Source: Acrasis kona (taxonomy: Eukaryota > Heterolobosea > Eutetramitea > Acrasida > Acrasidae). From it: a stretch of DNA of 64,000 bases. The notes beneath the pieces were generated by a model. It did not search any database. It was not told where the DNA came from and saw nothing but the letters and a program-made list of their open reading frames with translations. The stretch spans positions 1-64,000 of the forward strand of contig JAOPGA020001203.1 of NCBI GenBank assembly GCA_026419775.2, in the 5' to 3' direction. The position numbers and the translations under genes are program-made. Of the stretch, positions 1 to 10,034 are shown one piece after another (positions within the stretch are counted from its first letter, which is position 1; each line of letters starts with the position of its first letter).

Positions 1-645
1 AAAGAGTGGAGGTACCGTTACCTTCATAACTTTCATACAATGACTATTGGAGATAACAATGTTCGAGCAAATATCCAAACTTCTTTAAACTCTCCAATTG
101 GAGCAATGGCTTACTCTGATCGAAAGCTTTGTTATTTTTTGTCTAATATCTCTGAGCTAATAAATGATCCAACATCTACAGTATTAAATAGATTTAAAGC
201 AGCTGTTCCATCTCTTATTCATGATTATAACCAATACATGGGTGGAGTAGATGCATTTGATGGCTTTTTGAATGCGTATTTATTTAGACATCGCAAAAAG
301 AGATACACTCTTTGTCAAACAATAGCATTAGTGAAAATGATGGTTGTTAATGCATGGATCATTTTTCGAAACTTGAAGACAATCAATTATCGTCAAAGTC
401 AACTTCAGTTCATTTATAACATTGTAAAGGAGATAGGTGTTTCAGTTAAGAAAAGACAGGGAACTAATGCAAATACCAGTATGAAGCATTGGTTAACTAA
501 GCATCCTAAGAATAGAAAGCGGTGTCAGAATTGTAGAGAAAAAGGCAAGAGATCTGAGACAAGATACTATTGTAAAGCTTGTGACATGCATTTTCACTTA
601 GAAGGGGAATGTTTTAATGAATACTATAAAAGACACTGTTTATAA
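1..645 (+). mobile_element. piggyBac-like transposase, 3' part (partial at window edge)
   Basis: The frame is open from base 1, so the gene continues to the left of the window. The visible part resembles the end of the DDE domain of piggyBac-derived transposases (DDE_Tnp_1_7): a segment DYNQYMGGVDAFDG, in which the Asp of the GVD motif matches the family's late catalytic-region Asp, then basic RHRKKRY and KMMVVNAWIIFRN. The last 40 residues carry a cysteine- and histidine-rich finger (CQNC..., CKACDMHFH...C...H) typical of the C-terminal domain that binds the element ends. There are no stops or frameshifts in what is visible. It could be an active element or a domesticated gene; the catalytic N-terminal half lies outside the window. 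Confidence 0.8.
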
Positions 646-1246
646 ACATAACTGTTCAAAAAAATCTATTAAAAGTGCATTTTTGAGGTCTCTACATAGT
701 TGGGCCTGAAAGACGACTTAAGTCGTCTTTTAGGCCTGTAAGGGATATAATATCTATTACAAGGTAACCAACCAGTAGAAGATGAGTGTCCCAATGTTGG
801 TGCTCTGGTATTGAAGTTTGTATGGAACTTCGTAAGGAACAGTTCCACAGCGGTATAAAAAGGAGCTTGAATGTTCATAATAAACAACTATTAGAATTGA
901 TTGTGTAAACACTTGTTACCTACACTTGTCTATACGACTATTTATTGCAAACACCACTTTGAAGCCGAACAAGAATCAAAAAGACAAGACATGATGATCA
1001 CTGCCGGTGACTTCAACGTTGAAATTGACGAATCTTCACAACACAGTCCATATAAAAATCCACCTATGACATGCACATTGTTTGCCCTCACATATAGTTC
1101 TTCTGTAAATATTAAATTTCACGTTATATATTCTTGTTACGTGTGAAAAGTTTCGAAAACCTTTGTATGTAATAAAGAAAGTTAAGAATCAAAATGCAAA
1201 AAACTTTGCGATTGGAATTAACGACCTAGAAGTAATAATTTAATAT
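646..1246. other. non-coding stretch after transposase, with palindrome
   Basis: No convincing gene is seen. The stretch holds a 34-bp near-perfect palindrome (703-736), described separately, and several AATAAA-like motifs. It may contain the right end of the piggyBac-like element, but I cannot identify a matching left end inside the window. Confidence 0.5.
703..736. repeat. 34-bp palindrome centred on TTAA
   Basis: The arms GGCCTGAAAGACGACTT and AAGTCGTCTTTTAGGCC are reverse complements with one mismatch, and they meet at TTAA. It lies about 60 bp after the transposase stop. TTAA is the known integration target of piggyBac elements, so this could be a subterminal repeat, an old insertion or excision junction, or a transcript hairpin acting as a 3' end signal. 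I cannot decide between these. Confidence 0.6.
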
Positions 1247-1877
1247 TTATACATTTTCTAATTGTTGTTCCTGACCATTACTCTTCAAATCTCTACCTCT
1301 CATGATAGAAGCAAATGTCAACACTCCACCAATTGCTGCCAATCCTACCAAAGCTTGAACAGTGTTCTTAACACTAGGGTGCTTAAGCCCGCTAATACCG
1401 TCACAAGCTACTTTTGTGACTGCTCCCACAGTAAATAAGGTTTGGATAATCAAAAGTACTGATAAACACGTTAAAAGTCTCTCTAATAATTGTCACGAAA
1501 GTGCTTCCGATGGACTTACGATTCAGTGCTAGCTGCCTAACCGAAGGGACGGATGCAAAAGCACTTTGAACACCAATCAAGCTTACTAGTGCAAAAGCAC
1601 AACCTATAATTGATTGAATGAACCTAGCCCAACGGAATGCGTCGGTCCTCCATTCGCTCAACCAATCAATCAAGTAAATAAGTGAACTGAATACTAAATA
1701 AGCAGAGTAGACGAATAAAATGGTTGACAAGACCAGCGTCAACGTAGTCAGTTGCTCTGATTTTGTTGCAGAGTGTTCTTGTGGTTTGGTTAGGGTCATC
1801 GCCTTCTCTTCCATCAATAGCTCTTCTTCATCCTCCATACCTTGCTTAGGGCTTGACGGACTTCCTAGTCTGCTCAT
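1247..1877 (-). CDS. predicted four-helix membrane protein, unknown family
   Basis: Two exons, 1520-1877 and 1247-1482, join across a 37-nt intron with a perfect GTAAGT donor. Splicing keeps the frame and reads ...LALN-QRLLTCLSVLLII.... The protein of about 195 residues starts with a charged cytosolic tail (SPKQGMEDEEELLMEE) and has about four hydrophobic segments, among them LTLVLSTILFVYSAYLVFSS, IIGCAFALVSLIGVQSAF and ALVGLAAIGGVLTFASIM. I do not recognise a named family. Peroxisomal or mitochondrial small membrane proteins look broadly similar, but there is no diagnostic motif. It is transcribed away from the next gene, with about 490 bp between them. Confidence 0.7.
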
Positions 1878-2370
1878 ATTGTTCTTAAAATAAAATTCAG
1901 TTGTTGGTTACTATTCGTTACAAAATAATATTAATCCGTGTTTGATTTCCCCGATTCTCATTTCCAAAAATCGTGTGTCAATACTATTTGTGCTGGCGCT
2001 TGGTGCATACTCTTTTTCTAGAATGCTTCTCGATATCACTTATCAAGTATTTCGATGTGCTTAAGAAGTGATTCAGGGATTGGCACACAAATTTATTGTA
2101 CTATCTGTTGAGGATAATTGTACACCTTTGCCCTTACAAACCGCGATTGAAAACATCTTACTATTTTTACGCACTCCCGAAATATCGTTTGAATCCCCTT
2201 GAACACACTTGCACAAATGAAAGATCCTATCTATTCATAATTAGAATTTTAAGTGATCAATTCAACCCTATTATCCATAAAGATTATTCTTAGAAGACTT
2301 TATTTTTAAAACACGTATTATTTATACTACCTTGGTTCACTGATGGAAAAATAATCAAACAAACACAATA
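1878..2370. promoter_or_regulatory. divergent intergenic region between two membrane-protein genes
   Basis: This AT-rich stretch separates the start codons of two oppositely oriented genes and so presumably contains both promoters. I see no credible coding sequence: the short open frames in it lack a good start or any domain pattern. No clear regulatory motif could be named. Confidence 0.4.
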
Positions 2371-3245
2371 ATGATCTTGGCTCAACAATTAGTATTACAA
2401 GGAAATGCAGCACTGACAGGGTTTATCGGGATATTGAATGTGTTGGCACCCAGTTATGCTTTGGATAGAAATCTAAATAAGAGCGTTAAATTAGACAATG
2501 AACTCTACCTTTTGACGTATTTCCAAGCGTAAGTAAAGTTATATAATTATACTTAACAAATAACAGAATGGTGATGCTTATGTTCTCGGCCCTCTTGTTC
2601 GACTTGTCCAGAAGGGCGTTGAGCTACAACAGTCTGTTCTTTTTAGCGTGGTCCAATGCTTTAATTGCGTCCAAGTTCCTATACAACGCTCTTTTTGCCC
2701 CCGCAATGTCTTCAAACTGGGACCTGACTACCACTGTTCTTTCTTCAGCTTGCTCAGCATACTACTTTTATTCCGCACTCAGCTTCCCAAAGATCATGGC
2801 AAAAGAAACTACAATGCAGAATGGTAGAATTATGAAATGGGTGTTCCTGGCAGACCTCTTCTTTCATGTGATAGAGGGAGCTTCTTTTTTATTTGCACCA
2901 AGAATTGTGGTGTCGCTCTTCTTACCAATAAGCAATTTGAACTGGGTTGACGAACGCCTCATTACCCTCCAAACAGCGCTGTACTTCTTCGCCGACGCGC
3001 TATTGATTTTGGCTAACATGTACGATATGAATGATAGGAACACCTTCACCATTGGGTTTGGACATGCCATCTACGCAGTCCTTCATGCACTAATGTGGAT
3101 CGGTTTCACTGAGATGAGAACTATTGCCAACATGACATTCTTCTTGAAAGATGTATTGTTTATGTTGCTCTTTTTATGGGCTTCTCTTCAAGATCAAACA
3201 AACTTTAACAGGGACAAGAAGGAGCAGCTAGAAAAGAACTCATAG
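2371..3245 (+). CDS. polytopic membrane protein, unknown family
   Basis: The ATG at 2371 opens exon 1 (2371-2528), joined across a 38-nt GTAAGT intron to exon 2 (2567-3245) for a protein of about 278 residues. It has about seven to eight hydrophobic segments, for example NALIASKFLYNALF, WVFLADLFFHVIEGASFLFA, ALYFFADALLILANMY and FFLKDVLFMLLFLWASL, and ends in a charged tail (NRDKKEQLEKNS). The repeated pattern of hydrophobic pairs suggests an internally duplicated four-helix unit, as in several small eukaryotic membrane families. I cannot assign a function. It is convergent with the copper chaperone gene, 37 bp between stop codons. Confidence 0.7.
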
Positions 3246-3282
3246 GTTAGAATAACAGCTTAAATGTTATAAATAAATCATT

Positions 3283-3532
3283 TTATTTTGCTACTGAAGC
3301 TTCGTAACCTGCATCGTTGATTTTCTTTACTGCATCTTTTAAATCAAAAACACCCTCTGCTTGTATGGTGGCGAGCTTGTTTTCCAAATCAACGTTCACC
3401 ACATTTACTCCTTCAATCTCTCTTAGAACTTTTTCTACATTACCTTGGCAACCACTTCGACATTAGTATTATAATTGTCTTTATTACATACCCACACATC
3501 ATTCCCTGAACGCTGACTTTGTACTCTGGCAT
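3283..3532 (-). CDS. ATX1: Atx1-type cytosolic copper chaperone
   Basis: A 70-residue protein appears only after removing a 37-nt intron: exon 1 is 3492-3532 and exon 2 is 3283-3454. The spliced product begins MPEYKVSVQGMMCGGC, which contains the MxCxxC metal-binding motif of heavy-metal-associated (HMA) domains, and continues with the family pattern REIEGVNVVNVDLENKLATIQ and a C-terminal NDAGYEAS. The length equals that of Atx1/ATOX1, which hands Cu(I) to the secretory-pathway copper ATPase. The intron falls within the metal-binding motif itself, inside a Gly codon between the two cysteines. No other domain is present, so a chaperone is more likely than an ATPase fragment. Confidence 0.9.
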
Positions 3533-3583
3533 CTTTTTTTAGATCAATAAATTCCCGATTACAAAAAATTCACATCAAACAAT

Positions 3584-4681
3584 ATGTCATCAAAAGGAGC
3601 TCAAGAAGAATATATAACACTAGAATTTGGTAAATATGGAAGTTTGTGCGACGCATTCAACAATAAGGATAGTTTTAGTGACTTTAACATTTTATTTTCA
3701 TCCAGTGGAAACGTGATATTTGCGCATAGGTTACTTCTGTCAATACATAGTAGAGTATTCTCAGCAATGCTTAGCAGCAGCATGACAGAATCTACAAGTA
3801 GGGAGCTAATAATACAAGACGAAGAGGAGGAGCCTGCCCTGACAGCCTTAATCAAATCAATGTACTACGGAACAATAAACATCTCAAGCCAGAACGTAAT
3901 TCATACCATAAATGTTGCATCAAAATATGAAATGCTAGAACAAAAAAATGTATTGTGTAATTGGTTTGCTTTAAATGTTGACGAGACAAATGTTCTTGAA
4001 TGTCTACTGCTTGAATCTGACGAAGATGAAAATCCAGTACGAGTTGCAGCAAAATCATATTTTCACAGCAACTCACTCCAACTGCTGCGTGGCGACTTTT
4101 TTCTGATAATGCAGTTCGAAGTGTTCCAAACATTGTTGAACTATTTAACACATCCTGGCACAAGAAATGAATCACATAGGGCGGCGGAGAGATGGTTGCG
4201 TAGTGATGAGCAGAGAATGGTGCACCAAGTAGAACTAAACTGCTTGATTGAAAGAAACAGCATCTTGACCTTCTTACCGGACCAACACGTTGTACTGAGT
4301 TATGAAAAGAGCGCAATGGAGCGTATAGACCTGGATGGTACTGCAAAGTTAAATTATTCTGCCCATCGTTTGACAAGTACATTAATGTGGAGGGTGTCCA
4401 TAGAGAACATTTGTGGCGTGGTTGCAGTTGGGATTGCAAATGACGAAAATCACGTGTTGCTGGGATGTGGTTATGTGTGTGAGAATCATGTGGAATCGTG
4501 GTCCAAACTAACTTTTGAAAATGGACACGTCGTGACCATATTGTACGATCCAATCGAGGAGAGAATTAGTTTTTTTGATATTTATAACAACGTGCACACC
4601 ATATTAAATGTAGCGTCTGGTCTGTATCCATGCGTGCACACCACTCACGTGGGAGACTCTGTACGATTCCTGTTACCATAA
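3584..4681 (+). CDS. BTB/POZ-BACK domain protein
   Basis: This single exon of 365 residues starts with a BTB/POZ domain at about residues 25-120: SFSDFNILFSSSGNVIFAHRLLLSIHSRVFSAMLSS..., then YYGTINISSQNVIHTINVASKYEM. A BACK-like helical region follows (about 120-235), with a C-terminal beta-rich part (about 240-365) that might be a SPRY- or TRAF-like fold. BTB-BACK proteins often recruit substrates to Cullin-3 ubiquitin ligases, so that role is possible here. No kelch repeats are seen. The start codon is the first ATG after a short AT-rich leader and follows the divergent copper chaperone by about 50 bp. Confidence 0.8.
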   Translation: MSSKGAQEEYITLEFGKYGSLCDAFNNKDSFSDFNILFSSSGNVIFAHRLLLSIHSRVFSAMLSSSMTESTSRELIIQDEEEEPALTALIKSMYYGTINISSQNVIHTINVASKYEMLEQKNVLCNWFALNVDETNVLECLLLESDEDENPVRVAAKSYFHSNSLQLLRGDFFLIMQFEVFQTLLNYLTHPGTRNESHRAAERWLRSDEQRMVHQVELNCLIERNSILTFLPDQHVVLSYEKSAMERIDLDGTAKLNYSAHRLTSTLMWRVSIENICGVVAVGIANDENHVLLGCGYVCENHVESWSKLTFENGHVVTILYDPIEERISFFDIYNNVHTILNVASGLYPCVHTTHVGDSVRFLLP

Positions 4682-4759
4682 AATTACAATCTTCAAATCA
4701 ACCACGGAATTATCTTATTTTTAGAAGTATTATAAAAATCTGTTTGATCCAATATACAA

Positions 4760-5929
4760 ATGGTCAAGGAGCAGGTCATCATATGCGTAGATAACTCTGA
4801 ACACATGCGTAACGGAGACTATAATCCCACACGTATGATCGCACAACAAGAAGCAGCAAATTTAATTTGCGGAGCAAAAACACAACAAAACCCTGAAACC
4901 ACCCTTGGCATCTTGTCCATGGCAGGAAAGAGGTAACAGTCATCATGTACATTTGTGATTAATCAATTCAATAGTCCAGTCGTCCAAGTCGCTCTCACAA
5001 CAGATCTCGGAAAATTACTATCTTCATTGTCATCCGTACAAATACACGCATCGACGCACTTTTCGTTAAGCATGAGGGTGGCACAGTTGGCACTCAAGAG
5101 ACGTGTCTCCGATCAAGGAACGCCCAATCGTCGCATCATTGCCTTTGTTGGATCGCCGTTAAAGGAGAGCCAAGATGAACTTGTAGAATTAGGATTGCGT
5201 CTAAAGAAGAATAACATTGCAGTGGACGTGGTCAACTTTGGAGAGGAGGGAGTCAACACATCAAAACTCGATGCATTCATCAACAGCGTGGTCAGCGACG
5301 ACAATAGTCATCTTGTAACCGTGCCACCTGGCCCTCACTTGCTGTCTGACATGTTGCTGTCGTCGCCGGTGGTGACTGCTGGAGGCGATTTGAGCGCGTC
5401 GGGCGTTGGCGTCGGTGGAGGTAATGGCGGCGATGACTTTGCGGTGGATCCCAACATGGATCCAGAGCTCGCCATGGCACTTCGCATGAGTTTGGAGGAC
5501 GAGAGGAGGCGACAGGAGAGAGTGAGGGCGGAAGAAGAGGCTGCTGGTGGTGGCAGCGGTGGAGGGGCCACATCAGCAGCACCAGATACACGATCAGAGA
5601 CACAGCCTCTGTTGAGCAGCAACAGCATGCAGGACGACGATGACGATGAGGACGAAGAGATTAGAAGGGCCATCGCGCTGTCGTTGGCAGAGGAGAAGAA
5701 TGACGATTCGATGCAGCAGGACGAAGACTTGTACGATGATGACATGGACGAGGATGAATTGCTCAAGGCAGCACTGGCCTTGTCGAAACAAGAGAGCGGA
5801 AGCACGAATGCCGATAACGCTGCCGATCAATTATTAGACGACGAGGAATACATGAAGGGTCTACTTCAAACTTTGGATAAACAAGAAGAGAAAAAGGATG
5901 ATAAAAAAAATGACAAGAAGGATCAATAA
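4760..5929 (+). CDS. RPN10: 26S proteasome ubiquitin receptor Rpn10/PSMD4
   Basis: Two exons (4760-4932, 4975-5929) give about 375 residues. The N-terminal VWA domain reads VIICVDNSEHMRNGDY and continues with IIAFVGSPL, as in Rpn10. Three ubiquitin-interacting motifs follow in the acidic C-terminal half: one around DPELAMALRMSLEDE, one around EEIRRAIALSLAEE and one around DELLKAALALSKQE. Rpn10 sits between the base and lid of the 19S particle and captures polyubiquitylated substrates. Three UIMs is within the known range for the family, where yeast has one and animals two or more. The tail is Lys/Asp-rich. The stop codon lies inside CAATAAATG, so it overlaps the probable polyadenylation signal, and the convergent RNase T2 gene ends only 6 bp away. 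Confidence 0.95.
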
Positions 5930-5935
5930 ATGTAT

Positions 5936-7075
5936 TTAATTCAAATCACTCCAAATGTCATCGTCATCGTCGTCGTCATCATCTTGTTGTTCCAACGATT
6001 GGAACAGATTCATCACGCCCCCATCTGGCATCTCTTGGTAGCGTTGCAACGTGTGATGTGCCTCGGGGATTAATATCGGCTGACTAGGGTCGCATCTTCT
6101 CAAGTTGTTAAAGTTCGATTCGTCTCTTGGAGTCGTCGAACAATTGACGAGTGTTGGTTGGTGGGAGGGATCTTGTGCATTCTTCATGACTTGATTCTTG
6201 GTAGCACACAATAATACCTGATAGATGACTTGGTGATCGAACAACTCAAATAATTGAAGGCAGCTGACCTCCGGATTGACCTTGTACTTTTTGAATATTG
6301 CCTCCTCTATTTGTGACAATGTATACGTCTTGTTGCTGCTGGGAACAATGTTATCGTCTTTGAGTGCAGCATACAAGTCGATTTTACTGCGAAGTTTGGT
6401 GGCATGCAACAAGTATGATTGCACTTGTTCTTTTTCTTCCAAGTGCTTGGCATAACAACTACCATACTTTTGCCACTCATGAGACCATATTCCATGTCTT
6501 TTAAAATCGGTCGAGCCTTCTGGGACAAGAAGTTCCGGCCAATACTGTGCGATCATTGAAGTTACTTCTTGCTTCGATTCAATGTCTTCTTCCCAATCAA
6601 GCATCCTATCATTGTTGCAGCACTGTGGGAACATGCTGCCTCGTATTCTCTTATTCAAATTTATTGTCCACATTCCATGAATGAGGAAACGATCGTGATA
6701 CGACTCTATTACCGAACTAACCCTGCAGTAACTCTCTTGTAATATGCTCAAAGCACATAGTGTTGCAGGCCAATATTGACACAACATGACATGACTGTGC
6801 TGTGAGAATCCTAAATACGGACAGTAAATGTTTGAACGAACTCTCGGTGGGGACACTCTTCTGTCTCTACCATGCTTTACCTCGTCTCTATATTGATAAT
6901 CTGGGTGATCAGGTGAGAGCAAATGCGGTGGTGGATAATTTTTAGGTAGGGCTGAAGGGAACAACAAAGAACTTGCTAATGACAACAAGAAACATGTCGA
7001 AAGTATGAGTTTGAAGAGGATTGACATTTGACTCTGTTGTAAAATCTTTGAAGAAACAACAACACGTCTGAACAA
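5936..7075 (-). CDS. secreted RNase T2 family ribonuclease
   Basis: A single exon of 379 residues encodes an RNase T2 protein. Both active-site segments are present: CAS I as FLIHGMWTI and CAS II as HGIWSHEWQKYGSC, each with its catalytic His, and the conserved Glu and Lys lie in CAS II. Many cysteines suit a secreted disulfide-bonded enzyme. A hydrophobic N-terminal segment (FKLILSTCFLLSLASSLLF) is a signal peptide; translation may really start at the internal Met about 17 codons in (MSILFKL). RNase T2 enzymes cut single-stranded RNA in lysosomes, vacuoles or outside the cell. The C-terminus has a run of nine or so Asp residues. The first in-frame ATG was used for the coordinate. Confidence 0.93.
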   Translation of the reverse strand: MFRRVVVSSKILQQSQMSILFKLILSTCFLLSLASSLLFPSALPKNYPPPHLLSPDHPDYQYRDEVKHGRDRRVSPPRVRSNIYCPYLGFSQHSHVMLCQYWPATLCALSILQESYCRVSSVIESYHDRFLIHGMWTINLNKRIRGSMFPQCCNNDRMLDWEEDIESKQEVTSMIAQYWPELLVPEGSTDFKRHGIWSHEWQKYGSCYAKHLEEKEQVQSYLLHATKLRSKIDLYAALKDDNIVPSSNKTYTLSQIEEAIFKKYKVNPEVSCLQLFELFDHQVIYQVLLCATKNQVMKNAQDPSHQPTLVNCSTTPRDESNFNNLRRCDPSQPILIPEAHHTLQRYQEMPDGGVMNLFQSLEQQDDDDDDDDDIWSDLN

Positions 7076-7413
7076 ACCAGGAGGTGATTGAAGCTTCTAG
7101 TTACGCGTACCACAAATTGTCGTTTCATTTTATAATACACCATCATTTAACTTGGAGTTTTGAGAATTGGACGCATTGTTGGCGATGATGATCAGCGGAA
7201 GGAAAATCTATTCTGACTTCTATTATATTAAACAGTAAGAGCGTGGTCGGTTTCGTCACAACGTAAATTAACTAACGTCCAATACAATGAGCCATAAGGT
7301 TTCGGATTTCACACGAACCGACAATACATATAAATAAAATGGACTTCATGAAGAATTTAGGATGATAGAATGTGGTGGTTGGTTTTATTTACTTCTGGTT
7401 TTCTTCTCTCTGC
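7076..7413. other. intergenic stretch upstream of RNase T2
   Basis: About 340 bp without a credible gene. It contains the presumed RNase T2 promoter on one side and the 3' end of the micro-ORF gene, with an AATAAA on the minus strand near 7384, on the other. Confidence 0.4.
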
Positions 7414-7512
7414 TTATCCTCTCCTTCTCCTGACGTAACCAAGGACGGCCAACGTTGCCAAGATTCCTAAAAGTACGAAAAAGATGATCGAAATAATATC
7501 TCCTGCAACCAT
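7414..7512 (-). CDS. 32-residue predicted single-pass membrane micropeptide
   Basis: A short open frame encodes 32 residues: a short N-terminal MVAGD, one continuous hydrophobic helix (IISIIFFVLLGILATLAVLGYV) and a positively charged end (RRRRG). That layout of a transmembrane helix followed by basic residues is typical of genuine small membrane proteins, and chance frames rarely look like this. An AATAAA on the same strand follows about 20 bp after the stop, as for other genes in this window. I know of no family match. It could be a subunit of an ER or mitochondrial membrane complex, but that is speculation. Confidence 0.5.
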   Translation of the reverse strand: MVAGDIISIIFFVLLGILATLAVLGYVRRRRG

Positions 7513-7600
7513 GACTCTTACTCTTGTTTGTGTTTAAATTAATTGGTTGCCGATCAACCAAATTCCAGGTCAATTCGATCTTTCTCCGATTTGCCCGGAG

Positions 7601-8520
7601 ATGTTAGAAGCTTCATCTCTGTCTGATCGAGTCTTCAAATTGAATATTATACAACATGGAAATGGAGCAGCTACATGCCCCCAAAATGCAACGGCATATG
7701 GTAACCAGATATAAAACAAAATCTAAGTGTTGTAGTACATTTCTCGTGTAGCTTGGAGACTGGCAAGGTCATTCATGATACTAGACGACTAAACAAGCCA
7801 GAAAGATATGAATTATCTTCAGATCAATTGTCTTTGGAACTTAAATTATGTATTCTCAGCATGAGGGTAGGCGAAATATCTTGCTTCAAGATCAAACAAG
7901 TGCAACATGCTGCCAGACAAAAAAGGAAGTTGCATTTACAATCATTTCAACGCGCACAGGAAGCGTTAAGTTGTGATGCCTACATTTATGAGATTGAACT
8001 CATTAGTCATGACCTGCAACCATGTTATGTAAGTTTATCATATCATTTCCAAGCTTAATATAAGAGCACACAAAATCTAACGACAGAAGCTGAGCGCACA
8101 CAAAAAGCATCAAATAAAAAAGAAGACGGTAATTTGTATTTTTCACAAAAGGAATATAAGCTGGCCATGAAAGAGTATTATATTGCTTATCATTTAATCA
8201 GTTGCGATCGGTCAGAGCTACTTGAGACCCTGCTGCTCAATATTAGCGCCTGCTGCATTCCACTATCATTATACGATCAAGGCATCCATTACTGCACCAG
8301 AACATTGGAGTTGGATCCAAACAACATTAAAGCTTACTACAGAAGAAGCACTTGTTACATGAAGAAGCAACAATATGAGGAAGCACAGATGGACATTGTA
8401 CAAGCCCTATCGATAGCACCCACCAACCAAGCACTCATTAAACAACAAGCAACAATCAAGACGTTACAAACAAAACAAGATCAACAAGAGAGAAGAATGT
8501 ACAATAAACTATTTCATTAA
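7601..8520 (+). CDS. FKBP-like domain plus TPR co-chaperone
   Basis: Three exons (7601-7700, 7736-8028, 8065-8520) keep frame and give about 282 residues. Residues 1-125 resemble an FKBP-type domain: NIIQHGNGAATCP, AYVHFSCSLETGKVIHDTR and ILSMRVGEISCFKI. The usual active-site aromatic and Asp pattern (YTG...FD) is weak, reading FSC...HD, so isomerase activity is doubtful, as in AIP or FKBP8-like proteins. The C-terminal half holds tetratricopeptide repeats starting at DGNLYFSQKEYKLAMKEYYIAY, with GIHYCTRTLELDPNNIKAYYRRSTCYMKKQQYEEA as the clearest copy. TPRs of this class bind the C-terminus of Hsp90 or Hsp70. The gene overlaps Arp4 tail to tail by 4 bp. Confidence 0.8.
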
Positions 8521-9839
8521 GGACATTTTTTATGTACTATTGCTGCGCCTTGTTCTTGATATTCTTGCTTTGTGATCCACATTTGTTGGAAACTTCCTAA
8601 ACTGGCCAATATGCTTCCTCCAATCCACACGCTATACTTCTTCTCTGTGGGAAGCGCAGCACTGCTGATGGCAGGTTTCACCTTAATGTTCATGGGCGCA
8701 CGCGCTTGTAATTCATTTTCCAGCCTCTTCGCAAATCCAGGAATCATGGTGGTGCCTCCGGTCAGAATCAAGTTGGCGTATAAATCCTTTCTAATGTCAG
8801 CGTCGCACCTCATGATGCTTTCATGGGCCAACATGTGGACGGCGTTCTGATGGGGCATGAATTCTCCCATCTCGTCATTCTGTTGTTGTTGTTGTGCATT
8901 GTTGTGACGTTCGTCGGAAGCGAATAATCTTTCGGGTACTACAAAACGATCCGTTCCAATATCTACAAGAGACCCATCCAATAGTTCGTAATTCTGCAGA
9001 GGTATGCTCTTGTTTCGTTGTTCGTCGAACGGCGCATCAGAAATCTTTAATAACTGTTCCTTGGCATCATGCAGGACGCCTCTCAAAGAGTAGTCGACGT
9101 AGGATGGATGAATGTTTGAGTCCTGTGGAAGGATGGTGGCTGGCTTCCCTTTTGTTTTTTGTATTCTGTAGAGCGGATGTACGGATTCGCCTTTTCTTGC
9201 CTTCTCTAGAAGCTGCTTGGTCAACGTGTCGAGCGAAAATCCAGCAAATTGGTTTCTGACTATTCCTCTGGTCAATGCGTACCCATCATGGACCGGTGTG
9301 ACGCAGGTTCCATAGGCTCCGCTATCCACCACGAGAGCAGTGTACTTACCGTGAGCGAATGCACTAAGCACAGGATTTTTGGCTAAGAATACTGCTGGAG
9401 CGTCGAATTTATCGAACAGCAAGGATAACATTTGTTCACGGTGCTGACGCGGTTGGTAAGGTACTTCAGTCATGAGGATTGGATGATCGCAGCTCTTTAC
9501 TCCCAATCTGGCAGTATATGCGTGGTCTATGATCCTCTCCATGTGGTCCCAGTTACTAATCACGCCATTTTCAAAAGGGGATTCTACTTGAAGATTATCC
9601 TTTGGTGAGGCCAGTTGTTTGTGACCAACGTAGTATCTAACTTCATTATTGTCTTCCTGCATTTTGTCTTGCATGTTACGGGTACCTACAAACTATAAAG
9701 GTCAGCGCGTGGAAATTCAATTTACTGATGGAAAGATCGCTTTTGGTGTGTCTTCCCCAGCGAATCCAGCCTTTGTATTGAGCGTGCCAATATCCATGAC
9801 AAGTGATCCCACTTCATCTCCTCCGTGACTAAAGGACAT
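8517..9839 (-). CDS. ARP4: nuclear actin-related protein Arp4 (BAF53/ACTL6 type)
   Basis: Two exons (9726-9839 and 8517-9692, 33-nt intron) give about 429 residues, the length of human BAF53A. It starts [38 protein letters not shown], and the C-terminus reads [32 protein letters not shown], the family signature. Arp4 is a constitutive subunit of INO80, SWR1, NuA4 and BAF/SWI-SNF chromatin complexes. The ATP-site signatures of ordinary actin are altered, consistent with the nuclear class. The exon 1 frame would fail without the intron. Its stop codon shares the TTAA with the stop of the convergent FKBP-TPR gene, so the two mRNAs must overlap in antisense at their 3' ends. Confidence 0.95.
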
Positions 9840-10034
9840 GATGATGCTTAGTTGACTAACGTTACAACACTCACATAAAATGTTAAGCGTTATGATACGT
9901 ACGCTGAAACATATTTTGGTTGCATCTTCACCCAGAGTGAGCTCCGCTAAAAGGCATATAAACGGTCTTTTAGTTGTAAATATGTTATTTCAACGGAGTT
10001 TTATCTCCGTGACATTTACAAGAGGTACTACGGG

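Noticed and set aside
669-887. Minus-strand frame over the palindrome
   Set aside because: No ATG context, no domain, and the frame includes the palindrome; likely chance.
901-1146. Open frame with a GDFN string resembling the endonuclease motif of LINE elements
   Set aside because: Only one short motif matches, the frame has no good start, and no reverse transcriptase or other endonuclease residues are near.
5535-5830. Long frames on the opposite strand and other frames of Rpn10
   Set aside because: They arise from the repetitive acidic codons of the real gene and have serine or leucine runs without domain patterns.
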